From Acholoe squamosa (taxonomy: Eukaryota > Annelida > Polychaeta > Phyllodocida > Polynoidae), in NCBI GenBank assembly GCA_949317995.1, contig OX439044.1, positions 20,794,641 to 20,858,640 on the forward strand: a stretch of DNA of 64,000 nt, in the 5' to 3' direction. Both the position numbers and the translations under genes were made by a program. Under the pieces are notes generated by a model that was not told the origin of the DNA, searched no databases, and saw nothing but the letters and a program-made list of their open reading frames with translations. Positions 25,227 to 36,879 of the stretch are shown piece by piece (position 1 is the first letter of the stretch; every line of letters begins with the position of its first letter).

Positions 25227-28200
25227 TCACTGTTCCATGTTCTCCTCGGATGGCTGGTTTGGACCCGGTTGTTGAGCCTGTGGCTGAACGGGAGGGTCCA
25301 CACCAGCTCCATCCGTAGGTGCCAATGCGGGGACAGCAGGTGTTAGTTTCACCTTTTGGCGTGCTTCGAACAGGCTCAAAGCATGCCCAGGTGTGCCGTC
25401 CCAGTTATCCATGATAACTCCAAAAACCTTGAAGAACTTTTGCTGGTTCTTCATGTTCGTTGCTCGTTCTAGGTCGAGCATCTGAGAAGTTGTTTCCTTC
25501 TCGGATAAGGCCTCCTGCCGCAGATTAGCAGCTTCCTGCTTATCTTTGGCAACATCCGCCTTTATCTGAGTAGAGATCCGGTTGATCTCCGACTTCTGGA
25601 TCGCGTCAATGCACTGGAGAGTGCTCGACACGGTCCGACGGTACATATCCAGATGGAGGTTTTCCAGATGGTGCTGTAACGTCTCAAATTGCTTGCTCTG
25701 AATATTGCAAGACAATTTGTCCTCCTTCTTGAAGAAGGTCTCCACTGTCTGGATCATCTTAGGCCGATGAACTACAGCACCAGGTGGGGGTACCTGACCC
25801 TGAGGCTTCGGCTGTGCTCCAGACCCACTCGCAGTGACAGCTACACGCGTATGCGAAGAAGCAATCGCAGTAGTAGCCACACTAGCGGTGGTCGTAGGAG
25901 GGCCTTGATTTGGTAGTCCCTGTGCCAGGGGCAACCGCGACAATTCCCTTCTAAGGTCTGTAACAGTCAACAATGGCGCGGGTGGACGTTGTCTCACCAC
26001 AGCACTCATTGTTGGTCGGGGAGCTTGACCTCCTACTGTCGGCAGTTCCTGCCTGACCCTCCGGTACTGATCAAAGATTTGCATCTCTGGTCCGGGTGGG
26101 CCCATAGCAGGGTACTGCTTTGGGTCTTTGACATTCAAAGGCGCGTGTTTCCGGGAGGACTGACCACCCGGTCCACTGACACCAAAGAATGTCGGGTTCT
26201 GTGCACCTGATGGGGTTGGTGCTCGTCCATAATGGGAAGGAGTTCCAGTAGGAGACGGAAGATGTGGCTTCTTCCTTCCCCCATTCGTCTGTCTCTCCAG
26301 CGCCTCCAGTGGTGACCTGGCTCGGCTTGGAGATTCGGACGCCTGTCTCTTCCTATCTGCCGCGGAGGGTCCCTGACGGTAATCCCTGCGGCTTCGGATC
26401 TGTTCTCCGGATGGAGTTACATAAGCCCCACCACGGCGGCGGGCCTTGTTGCTCCTCCATTCGTTCAACAGATCGTACTCCTCCTGAGCGTACTCTAGTT
26501 TGCCGGACCCGGGAGTCTGGGCAAACCGAGCCTTTAGTTTCTGGTTAGTACCAGGAACCGTAGGCGCAAACTGCTTCGTACTCGCTGTGAGGGAAGCCAA
26601 CTTCTCGGCATTGAGGCCCTTGAGGCTACCATAGAGTTCAGAGTGAATTTTCATCACCCTATCTATGGCTGCCTCCAGGCCCTCTCCATGCGAAGTCACA
26701 TAGTGCCGGACCATGTCTCCGCGTCGGGAGGTGACACATCCTGTGCATTTAGCACATTTCTTGCCAACCTCCCTGTCGCAGACATATTCCGCCCTCTGGT
26801 GCATGTGAACCTCCACGAGATGACGAAGGAACTCGTCTTTCTCGATGAAGAATTCGACCTCACCTTCACTTTGAGTACAACGTTGAAAGGGACAATCCTT
26901 ACGATCCTCCCCGTAGTACTCGTCTAGAGCAAACTTTAGCTTGCCCTTCTGGTCATAATTGTACAGACCATTGGGTGAATTCTTAACGAATTCCCAATAG
27001 ATCCAGTACATATTGGCCGGCTTTCTATCGGAGAGCTTCTTGCGAAGCCACTCCTCCATATCTTCACGCCTCTCACAGGTGATCCGAGGGGGCAGTCTCC
27101 ATACGGATTTACTCCCCTTCAGGTGTCCCCTGTGTAGAGGAATGAAGTCAGCAAAGTTGCTATTGGCGTTAGCCCAGATAGCAGCCTCTTGCTCGTCAGT
27201 CGGAGTGGCATCCACAACTGGGTCAACCGGCTCCTCTCCCTCCGGGTCGGATGGTACATCCACAGGTTGCACGACGGGTTGTTGACCCGCGAGAACCTGG
27301 GCTGCGGCATCCTGAGCGTCTCCACTCGAATCGGCCATTACGTCGTGTAGCTTGACGATTGGCACACCGAGCTCAACTTTTATGGTTGGGACAGCCGGTT
27401 CAGCTTGTGGAGTTTCAGCTTGAACGTCTACCTCGATAGGTTCAGGTTTACGTTGGTCAACCTTCTTCTTATTCCGCCTGTGGGATCTGCCGTTAGTAGA
27501 AGTGCCAGGCTCGGATGCGTCCGTCTCGTTGCCGGAGACATCCGAAGCCTTAGCGCCCTTCTTATTGGCCGAGCGTGGGGACACCCGACGGGTTCGGGTA
27601 CTGTCGGCCACACTCGTGCTGGTAGAGGGTTCGGTTCCTGACCGTTTCCCTTTACCCTTACCTTTGGTGGGGGTTGCTTTACCCTTTCCACCAGCTGCTT
27701 TCCCTTTCACCTGTTCAGTCTTCGTAGGGGTAGACCGAGCAGTTTTAGGGGAACCATCTGCATCAGGTAGGGCCTTCTCAGGTACTACCGCTGCGTCTCC
27801 CAAAGTAGGACTTTCAGCAGGAGACATGAGACGGTCCATCCGATCGGCCATCTTGGCTGTTACCTGCACGGGTGCGGGTCCGGGTACAAGCTCCGGATGC
27901 GCCAGTGCATACTGCCTCTCCAATAGACGTACTACGAGGTCCTGTATCACCCCGAGTCTGTCTAGTGGAGACACACCAATACGGGCCTCCTCCGCCTCAA
28001 TGGTTTGAGACGTAATGGGGACCCCTGGACAGTGAACATTAGGATCTGGTCTCTATCTATGTATCTAGAGACCTCATCTGCCTTGACACCGGTGTAACCC
28101 GTTTTGTCAGACACGTAGGAAGGCCTATAGGAGGTATTCCTTCGGAAAGCCATTTCTGCGTCCCAGACGGCTTTACGAAACCATAAGTGGACTACCAGTC

Positions 28201-28894
28201 CTTTGGCCATCTGATGGTAATCCATCAGCCAGGCTTCTGGAAAGGTATTAGCCCATTGCGGATGAGCACATTCCCAGATTGCGTTGACAACACACTCGTC
28301 AACCTCTCTGGGCGTCCCATAACAGGTGGGTATCAGCATTTCCTCGGAAATAGCTAACATCCGTCCGTCATAGGGACCGGCTACATCATGCCATTCGGGA
28401 CTGTCTGGGAGGGGCAGCTCTAGGTACATTGGCCTGTCAACCGGAGAAGCAGGTCCCAAAGCACCGGATGAGGTACTCCCACCCAGACGGGGCGGCAATT
28501 GAGGGGGAGGTGGCATTAGAGTCCTGTCATGAGACTGGACTCCGGCCGGCTCTCCACTCAAACCTTCGGATGGAGGGGCTACATAAGGCTCACCTACATC
28601 AATCCGTTGTTGAACACCTCGGCGTTCAGGACTAACTTGTCTGGAGTTGTCGGATGCGTCATAGAACGATTCTACGTCGCTATCGTCTACTCCAGAGAAG
28701 TACTGATCAACATTCATTTGTTGATCCAACTGATCACAATCAGCATCGTATTGCTGATCGTCGTATGTATAAGTGGGACTCTGGGGAGAACCACTTCCAT
28801 ACTCCGGCGGGGTGCTAGGACCGGCACCACCGCCAAGGCGGACGGCCTCTTCTGCCATCGACAGAAGTGGCTGTTCGGGGATAAAATATCCCAA
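25227..28894 (-). pseudogene. Gypsy copy 1 third ORF: zinc-finger-like, non-env
   Basis: It lies downstream of pol in the same orientation. Two overlapping frames (28894-27962 and 27974-25227) appear to be one ORF of roughly 1,220 codons broken by an indel in a G/C run near 28018-28027. The first part is acidic and Pro-rich, then reads TCYGTPREVDECVVNAIWEC. The second (915-codon) part has: Lys/Pro/Ser-rich basic residues 70-180; a C-x4-C-x18-H-x4-H cluster (C361, C366, H385, H390); a second Cys/His cluster (C407, C410, C413, H424, H429); a disordered Pro-rich region; and a coiled-coil-like stretch about 750-870. There is no signal peptide or membrane segment, so env is unlikely. Nucleic-acid binding is inferred; I do not recognise the family. 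Confidence 0.75.
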
Positions 28895-29409
28895 TCCACC
28901 GGATAAGCAGTAAGGACTGCTTACCCAGTGAAAGACGGGTGCCTTTTAACGAGGGCACACCTCGGAACACGGCTGTCACGGGCTATCAGACTCCAACAAG
29001 AGTAAGACCACCCTCGGCCACGTCTTCTTCCTTCGCAGGAATAAGACAATATGGCGGGATACTCGAACTTAAATCGCTGCGCATGATCAAACCGGCGCCT
29101 CACGTGACCATTCAAAAATGGGTCAACTTTCCCGCGTGCCCTTAATTAGGTCACGCGCCCTTACATAAAAACAATACAATACCTGATCGGTCGTCTGTCC
29201 GTACTCAGGGTTCAACCATGACAACTCGCTAGGTATTATGGAGTTTATGGATAGCATAAGCATATCCACCGGATTATCCGTCCAAAACCATGGGTACATT
29301 GTCATAGGACCTTTTCCAGAAACTCATGACCGGCTCAAATATACATTGAACTAGGTTACAACATATAACAGTACACAGTACAGGACAACACACTCGTTGT
29401 GTTAACAGG
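28895..29409 (-). other. Gap between pol and third ORF of gypsy copy 1
   Basis: About 515 bp, richer in G+C and CpG than its surroundings, including TGATCATGCGCAGCG on the minus strand. It separates the end of the pol reading frame from the third ORF, so the latter probably needs its own promoter or a spliced RNA. A 64-codon minus-strand ORF (28921-29115) is basic but carries no recognisable domain. Confidence 0.5.
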
Positions 29410-32400
29410 CTAGGTTACGGCAGTCTTTAGCAACCTTGGACTGCGTCTAAGAGGTTTCGAGGCCTCTTTTATTGACCTGGTATCCATAAGAGCCTTTTCC
29501 AAGGTCTTCTTAGCCTTAGAAAGACCTTTCCTCTTATTTTTACCTGCGCCTGCCGAGACTTTTTGTATCTTCCCCTGTTTTCCGGATGTTACGACAGGGG
29601 GCACCACCCTCTTCGGGTCTGCAACCTTCCGTGGCCGCCCGGGTCCTCGCTTTCGGGTCGGTACCACTTCGAGTTGCTTTACACGACTCTGTTCCATTAC
29701 ATCCATCGCCATACATTTCGGTGGAGGTATCCCTCCCTCTCCATGGGCGTAGTCTCGCTACATTTGACTTGTAACATTTACCAAACTGTGATTTAATAAT
29801 CACTGTGCAATCACTAATAACCTGAGTTATAGTGAAAGGTCCATCCCAATTGCTGGCTAATTTCAGGTTGGACAGAGGTTGGTGTAGACGCAGTACTCTA
29901 TCCCCTAGATTAAAAAATCTAGCTTTTAGACCTGTGTCATAGCCAACTTTCTGCCAACGCGCAGTTTTCTGCAACTCGTCTCTAACCCTCTCATAGGCTT
30001 GTTTGAAATTATCCCGTAGGGATTCTACAAACATCACCTGGCAAGGGGTTTCCGGATTCATTCTTATTACGCCAAACACTAAATCTGCTGGCATAATCAA
30101 ATCCTCTCCAAAAACGAGGAGATTAGGAGAACAGTTTGTGCTCGAGTGTACAGTGCCATTATAAGCATGTACCACGAATTCACATTGTTCATCCCAATCA
30201 TCCATCTGCTCATTTACTAGAGACTTCAATACTTGGATCAAAGTCCTATTGAATCTCTCTACCTGTCCATCACTCTGTGGCCTATAGGGATTAGTTCTTG
30301 TCTTGCAGATTGCCAGACAATTACACATCTCTTGCCACAGACTAGACTCAAATTCTCTGCCCTGGTCGCTATGTAACATGAGTGGGACACCTAGGTGCAA
30401 CACCCACCCTTTTACAAAGGCCATAGCACAAGTAACAGCCTTATGATCCGGTAAAGGAAACACTCGGGTGTACTTGGTATATTAATCAGACACGACCATC
30501 ATACACGTGTTGCCACTAGGAGTGGGGGGAATCCCACTAATAATGTCAACAGCTATTCTAGCAAACCTTACACCAAACAGTTCCTGGGATAATGGCAGTT
30601 TGCCTAACCCGGGTCCTGGTTTGTTCTTACAGCACTCGGGACAGGTCTCTACCCATCGGGTGAGATCTGTACTCATGCCAGGCCAATAGTATCGTCTGGT
30701 TAGACGTTCTAGAGACCGTTTCTTTCCAAAGTGTCCACTAGTTCTATGCCCATGACAGAAATACATAATATCTCGTCGCATAGCACTAGGTATGACAACT
30801 TGCAAGGTTTTCTTCCTATTAGAATGGTTCTTCCATCGAAACAGAATACCATCCCGGACTTCCAGCTCGGCCCATTGAGCTAGGAATCGTCTCATCTCTC
30901 TGTTCTCCAATGACACTTCGGGTCTTGGAGGACAGATACCCTGATTAAGGAACTTAATCAAACGTGATGTGACTGCATCAGACTCCTGGAACTGCTGGAT
31001 GGTCTCCAAGGACCAATTCAAGACATGTTCCGGATGGGTTTCGAAAGGAACTCGAACCCCTGCCAACACAGCATTGAGTGCTCCACAATCAGTGCACTCA
31101 GCATTTGCACATTTCCTCACTGGGATTCTAGACAAAGCATCTGCATTCAAATGCTTTGCCCCGGCTCGGTGTTCAATCTGGCTGTGATTTAGACCGAATT
31201 CGGATAGGTGCGCTAACCAGCGACCTATCATCCCCTCTGCATCTTTGAAGTTCAATAACCATCTGAGGGAAGAGTGATCAGTCCGTAGAGTGAAATCACT
31301 CCCCCACAAAAAGTGCTTGAACTTCTTCGTATAGACCACCACAGCCAACAACTCACATTTAGTGGTACAATAGTTTCTTTGAGATTTACTCAACGTGTTA
31401 CTAGCGAAGGCTATAGGAACTTCAACCCCATCCTGGACCTGAGAAAGGGCGGCTCCTATGCTTTCATTACTAGCATCAGTATCTAGAATGAAATGATCCT
31501 TCTCCGTAGGGTACTTCAACACAGGTGTACTTGCAAACAAATCCTTTATTTTCATAAAGGCTTCGTCTTGCTCGGATCCCCAAGGGAATCGTTCCTTCCT
31601 CACCCCGGGTGTCCAGTGGGACAAACTCTGGATAGGAAAGGCAACCCTTGAATATCCTGGGATAAAGTCCCGGTAGTAGGAACAGAATCCGAGGAAGGAT
31701 CTAACTTCTTTCGCATTCGTGGGTGCCTGCCAATTTGACATGGCATCCAGTTTCTCCGGATCGGCTTTAATCCCTTCATTTGAGATTATTCGCCCCAAGT
31801 AATTAATAGATCTTTTAAAAAGATCGCATTTCTTGGGCTTCAGCTTCAAACCATTAGTTATGATCCTTTCCAGAACCATACCTAAATTTTCCAAGCATTC
31901 CTCGTATGTCTTCCCAAAGACAATCACATCATCTAGATAGACGAGACATTTCTTCCATAATAGGTCACTTAATAAAGTTTCCATCATGGCTTCAAATGTT
32001 GCCGGTGCATTGCACAATCCAAACGGCATCACATTATATTGGAATAATCCAATATGACTGGAAAAGGCCGTCTTCTCCATATCTTTCGGATGCATACCCA
32101 CTTGCCAGTACCCGGATTGTAAGTCTAGAGAGCAATACCATTGCTTACCTCCAAGGGAGTCTATAGTCTCATCAATCCGTGGTAAGGGATATGAATTCTT
32201 CTTGGTCCTACCATTCAATTTCCGGTAATCTATGCAGAAACGGATGGTACCATCTTTCTTAGTCACCATGCACACAGGGCTAGACCAAGGACTGGTTGAT
32301 GGAATTATTACATCCTGTTCAAGCATTTTAGCTATCTCCTCCTCAGCTACCCTTTTTTTGGCTAGTGGGAGTCTTCTATAAGGAATCTTAAAAGGTTCAT

Positions 32401-33645
32401 TCTCACCAGTGTCAATCGTATGCAGTACCTTATCGGTACGCCCCAATTTTTCACTTGGTGCTGCAAAAGCTTTACGGTACTTGTATAACAAGTCAGTTAG
32501 AGCTTCACGTTGTTTATCATTTTCTACATGACTTTCGGGTACTAGAGTGTCTAGTTCCGGACTCCTTTCGGGTGAGGAAGGGACTCCGGGTGCCAAAACA
32601 TGTTAACAGTCTTCTACCAATTCAGACAGGACAACCGACCCGAGGATCGTATCCTTCTGTACGTAGACAGTCTTATTACCGGTATTGGATATAGGAACCA
32701 CCATCCAAGCAGCGTTAGCTACTAGAACGTCGGCGGATTCCAATCCGATACTTGACAACATTGCCATGTCTGGCTCTACAACTCCGATTTTTCCTGAAAA
32801 CTGTCTGTCCGCTCTACATAAGACATCACAGGCTGTGCCTGGTGGTATCTTAACAGTCTGGGCTACACTGGCTACATTGCTTACTTGCCTAAGTACACAT
32901 TGTACTTCGAGATGATACGGGTCTCTCACTTCCAATATTCCCCTCTGGGAATCTAACCTTGCTCCATATAATGCAGCAAAATCCAGACCAAGTATACCAT
33001 CATCCGCGATGTTCGCCACAGTAGGAGTAAGGATGAAGTCCTTATCTTCCTGTAGACTGAACCTCATACATGTTCTACCGAACGTTTGTATCATGTTACC
33101 GTCGGCCGTACGAGCATTTCCTTCCGTTGTGAAAGTTTCATGATTCGTAGGCAAAAGATCGTAGAATCTCTTAGCAATGCAGGAGTGGCTAGCACCCGTA
33201 TCGACAAGAAACTCAGCGGATCTACCACTCACAGATACAACTGCATACCACCTCCTACCTTTCAAGTAGGTAGGATTACTTGCGTACTTAGCGCCGAGGT
33301 CAAATCCACATCCCTTCAAGAATTCGAGACAAGGATGACCCAGGGGGAACTGGGCACACCCCACCCTGGCCAACTCATTGGCCGCTCCCTCTGGACTGAT
33401 ATCGGGTTTCCCCTCTGTGTTCTTCTGCCGGTTCTTGACACCTGGTGTACTATCAGTCTCCCCAGCCTCATGAGTAAGGAACTGATCAGGTTCCTTAGCT
33501 TCACTGCTGGGCGAAATCGCTAGAGGATTCTTACCAGTACCGCAAGCGGCGATAGGCTGGCAGTCATGGCAATCACTCATTCGGGGGGTAATCCGGTTGC
33601 CTTCATGGACACCCCCTCTCAGTTTTCCTTCTTCACTGAGTCCTC
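29410..33645 (-). pseudogene. pol: Gypsy copy 1 pol (PR-RT-RNase H-IN), decayed
   Basis: Minus-strand order: aspartic protease (LVDTGASHS, later GILGLDF), RT with YLDDVIVFG, RNase H (DTDASNESIGAAL), and the integrase zinc-binding region (HGHRTSGHFG ... CPECC). These are followed by the integrase core with HSDQGREFE and DGQVERFNRTL, then a GPFTI (GPY/F-like) region. Stops interrupt it at 32603-32605 (TAA) and 30482-30484 (TAA). A frame change near 29735-29750 leads to a basic tail with RKRGPGRPRK, an AT-hook, ending at 29410. The PR-RT-RH-IN order is Ty3/gypsy. The gag overlap matches that seen in copy 2. Confidence 0.9.
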
Positions 33646-36359
33646 CTTACTCGGATTGTTCCGGTAACGAGTGTTTCTATAAACTGGCTTATCTGCCTCA
33701 CACTCGGCAGCATAATGCCCAGTTTCCTGACATCAAAAGCATGTCACTTCTCTCCTATCAGGCTTAGGCCTTCTAAGATTTTCAGTTATCTTCTTTACCA
33801 AATTGTTAACCAGGTCCTCTGATAAAGACGGACCGGTAGTAGGTTTGGTATCGGGTTGAGTCACAGGAGATTTGGAGGTAATCACTTTCTCCTTGACGTA
33901 ACCCGGTTTCTTTCCCCAGTTCCGGTTGTACCGGGGGTTCCCTTGGCCAACGGCCCCAACGTTTTCATCTTCGTCAGGTTCCCCTGATTCGGATGAATCG
34001 GTTTCGGGTATTCCTTCTGGGATTATCATTGCTGACATCCGTTGAGGTACCTTTCCGGCAAAGATACGGGCCTTTCGGTCATAATGATCTAGGGACTGGA
34101 ATAAATCTGTCAGAGAGGCATCATTCTTCCAAGCTTCACAGGCTACTGTCCTGTGTTCCTAATTCCGCAATCCTTCGATGAATTGTTTAAACATTTCATC
34201 TAGGAAGCATTCATCATCTAGTCTCCATTGAGGTCTGGCTTTGTGCAACAGTCGTTGACATTCTAAGCCGAACACTTTGGCAGATTCCTTAGGTTTCTGT
34301 GTTCTTTTAGTGAACGTCAGCCAAGGATCTTCTCCAACTATATTCCCATATAAATATGAAGCAATCTCTATGAGTTCATCATATTTCATATGGGCTGGGA
34401 GTCCTACAACTTGAGAATCTCTCCATTGTTCCACGGCTCCTTTTCCGTCACCTTCCTTTAACCAGCATACTAGATAAGGAAGAGCTTCCGCCTTGCCCCA
34501 TCCATTGCAGTTAAAGACATCCGTGCAGCCTTGATACTCCTCCTTCCAAGGATTCTTGGCATTAAAGGGGGTAGGTATCTTAGCTACTCTACGAGCCGGA
34601 TTCGTGGATCCAGTAAGGGTTAAACCCCTACTCCATTCCATGATCTCCGTATCGTCCAGACCTTGATTGTAACAATCAACACCTAAGTTAGCAATCGCTG
34701 CATTAGAGTCATGCAGCGCTTGTAACCCTGGAGAAAGAGATACTCGGCGACTGAGTCTCTTTTTCCTTGGAGGATTCGTACCATAAGTACCTCCAAAGCC
34801 TCCGGGTGGTGGTCCTCCTCCACCCCCTGATCCCCCTGCTCCGTATGGAGGCACCTGTGAGAAGGTGTGTCCGCCGGCTTGAGGAGTTGGCCCTGGATTA
34901 TTGGTGGGTTGTGTATTTCCACCAGAGCTAAAGAAACCACTATTGGAATTAGTGTTTCCTCCTTTTCTATACGACTGATTTCCATTATTGAAACCAGTCC
35001 CACCGGCAGAGGGTCTGCTTCTGGAACGATCTCCTGAAGGTCCGGATCCTTGATCACATCCGGATTGCCCTTCAGCTGTACTGGAATTTCCGGATGCTCG
35101 TCCGGTTGTTCCTCCGGACATGTTCCGGGTGTTACCATTGGACGGATTCGCTCCTGTCTGGGACTGATTCCATCCATACTGGGCATACGGGCCATTTGGT
35201 TCCCCTAAAAGTGACTGTTGTGGCCATCCGCCGTCAAAGGTGGAGGTTCTTGCCGAGTGGCTTTTTTTAGCTCCACTCGCAGAGTCGCCCCCACTATTTC
35301 CCGTACCTAAACCAAGAGGTTTTGAGGTATTATCCGTAAATCTAACCTGATGACTCTTTACTCCTTCATAACGAGGTACAGTTGTCTCTGTTACCCCGTC
35401 ATCGCCCCTCAAAGAGTTCATCTGGTTACTCGTCGTGTTTAGGGCAATTCCTGAAACAGTGAAGTCTGATTCAAGAGTGCCTACTGCACGACCAGTATCT
35501 TCTAGATACTTTGACATCTGGATAGCTTTAGCTTCCAGTTCGGAATAATCATCCATCATTTTTGTCTGTTTGGCAGCCAAATTTGTGGATTCACGTATCC
35601 ATTGATCTTTGAGTTTTTCATGCTCATCAGTTTGTTTTTGATACGTCTTCCGAGCATCCTTGAAGGCTGATTCTATTTTCATCAGCTTTCCTTGATACTT
35701 GCCATAGGCCGATTGAGTTGAATTTAACTCTTGTTTAGTTCTATTCAACTCATCACACGAGGCTCTGTATTCCAGATCCGCCGTGTATAGTGCATCACGA
35801 TACTGTTCGTGCTGGAGTTGGAAATCTTGTTTTTCCTTCTCCATCTGATCCAATAACAATCATTGTTGGCGTCTATAACTTTGATCGTAGTCAAGACGTT
35901 CTGATATCAACTGTTTGTTTTCAGTCAGAATCTTGTCTCGAGTTCCGGTCATTGTAATGAGATCCTTCTGGATCTTCTCGTATTCAGCTCTCATGTCTTC
36001 AAGCTCGTCCATTTTGTTCTTTTTGAATCCACATTTCTGATGTTTAATTCGAGAACTATATGGAGTTTCAAACATACCTGCACTAGGCTTTGGTACCTCA
36101 AATGGTAGTTTACCAAATTGAGCAGTACTTTTATGTATTGGTGCAGGTTTCGAAGTACCTCCTGGCATGAATAGGGAGTCTCCAAATTCATCCAGCTCAT
36201 CATGTAAGTTTTTTCTTACATCCTCTAACCCATCAGGGTAGTGTTCCAGTGGATCTCTCCACTCTGTTCCTTGGGGTGGTGACTTGATTTCACCCTCCTC
36301 CATCGGGGAGTTAACTCATGATTTGGGCCATTTCCCCTAACTGGGCTCAGCTCAGTCAT
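33619..36359 (-). pseudogene. gag: Gypsy copy 1 gag, decayed
   Basis: Homologous end to end to the intact gag at 58274-61015. The start codon is at 36359-36357. A one-base deletion near 36315 disrupts the N-terminus, so the long frame opens only at 36303. In-frame stops are at 35860-35862 (TGA), 34159-34161 (TAG) and 33733-33735 (TGA); the last falls inside the zinc knuckle. The rest keeps the coiled-coil, Gly/Ser/Asn-rich linker and capsid-like region of the intact copy. Confidence 0.92.
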
Positions 36360-36386
36360 TTCCGACTGCGCTTACCCGAAGACCAA

Positions 36387-36401
36387 CTGGTCACGGCACC
36401 A
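36387..36401 (-). promoter_or_regulatory. Primer-binding site, gypsy copy 1
   Basis: Minus-strand TGGTGCCGTGACCAG starts two bases after the 5' LTR and begins with the TGG expected to pair with a tRNA CCA end. The tRNA species was not assigned. Confidence 0.7.
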
Positions 36402-36402
36402 G

Positions 36403-36818
36403 TGTAGTGGTTCGTCTCGTTAAGTTAGATTAAATCATAACGAAGAGAGAGAAAGTTTCCGGGTAGGCAACCGAGCTTTTATTTCATAGTTTATGTTACA
36501 TACGATCACAGCCTCAGAGGACTACATGCTACTAGGGCATTCGGTTACCCTTTCGGGTAACGACCTGGTTGAGCAGTGGGTAAAACCACTACTGAAGAAC
36601 ATGGGGGCTAGAACCAGCCTTATATAGGGGAAAAGCCCGCGAAACTCAGACCGGCCACGTGACGTGTGGCGGACGAGTGGTAGGCCCCCGGGTGTAATGG
36701 ATACGAACCCAGAGGCAGGTGCTGCCACCTGCCATCCGGACTCCCCCACTACACCCGAAGACCTAGGTCTGAGTCCCACGGGTACATGAACGTAAAGTGT
36801 AAATACCATACCCCTACA
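36403..36818 (-). repeat. 5' LTR of gypsy copy 1 (416 bp)
   Basis: Minus-strand LTR with TG...CA ends, a TATATAA box and AATAAA. Read on the minus strand it begins TGTAGGGG and ends CCACTACA, immediately before the PBS. It has the same length as the inverted left LTR. Confidence 0.93.
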
Positions 36819-36878
36819 CCCAGAGACATTGGACAACATAAAAAAACAAGTTATAGCTATCAGTAATCTTACGAATTA
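36819..36878. mobile_element. Outer tip of the foldback element's right arm
   Basis: CCAGAGACATTGGACAAC onward is the reverse complement of about 19297-19360 and completes the right arm after the gypsy insertion. The match ends near GAATTAAA. Confidence 0.75.
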
Positions 36879-36879
36879 A

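Larger units (their letters stand above)
23432..36818 (-). mobile_element. Ty3/gypsy LTR retrotransposon, copy 1 (decayed, with inverted left LTR)
   Basis: Coding order on the minus strand is 5' LTR (36403-36818), PBS, gag, pol (PR-RT-RNase H-IN), then a long third ORF, 3' UTR, PPT and 3' LTR remnant. About 13.4 kb. It is inserted in the right arm of a foldback element; the host sequence resumes at 36819 with CCAGAGACATTGGAC. No clear target duplication is visible, and about 10 bp of host sequence predicted from the other arm are absent. It is closely related to the copy starting at 57813. Confidence 0.93.

Noticed and set aside
25227-28894. Third gypsy ORF as an envelope gene
   Set aside because: No signal peptide, transmembrane helix or surface-protein cysteine layout; composition is basic, Pro-rich and zinc-finger-like.
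32685-34181. Plus-strand ORFs antisense to gypsy gag and pol
   Set aside because: They mirror conserved coding sequence on the other strand and lack domains. The same shadows appear opposite pol in copy 2.
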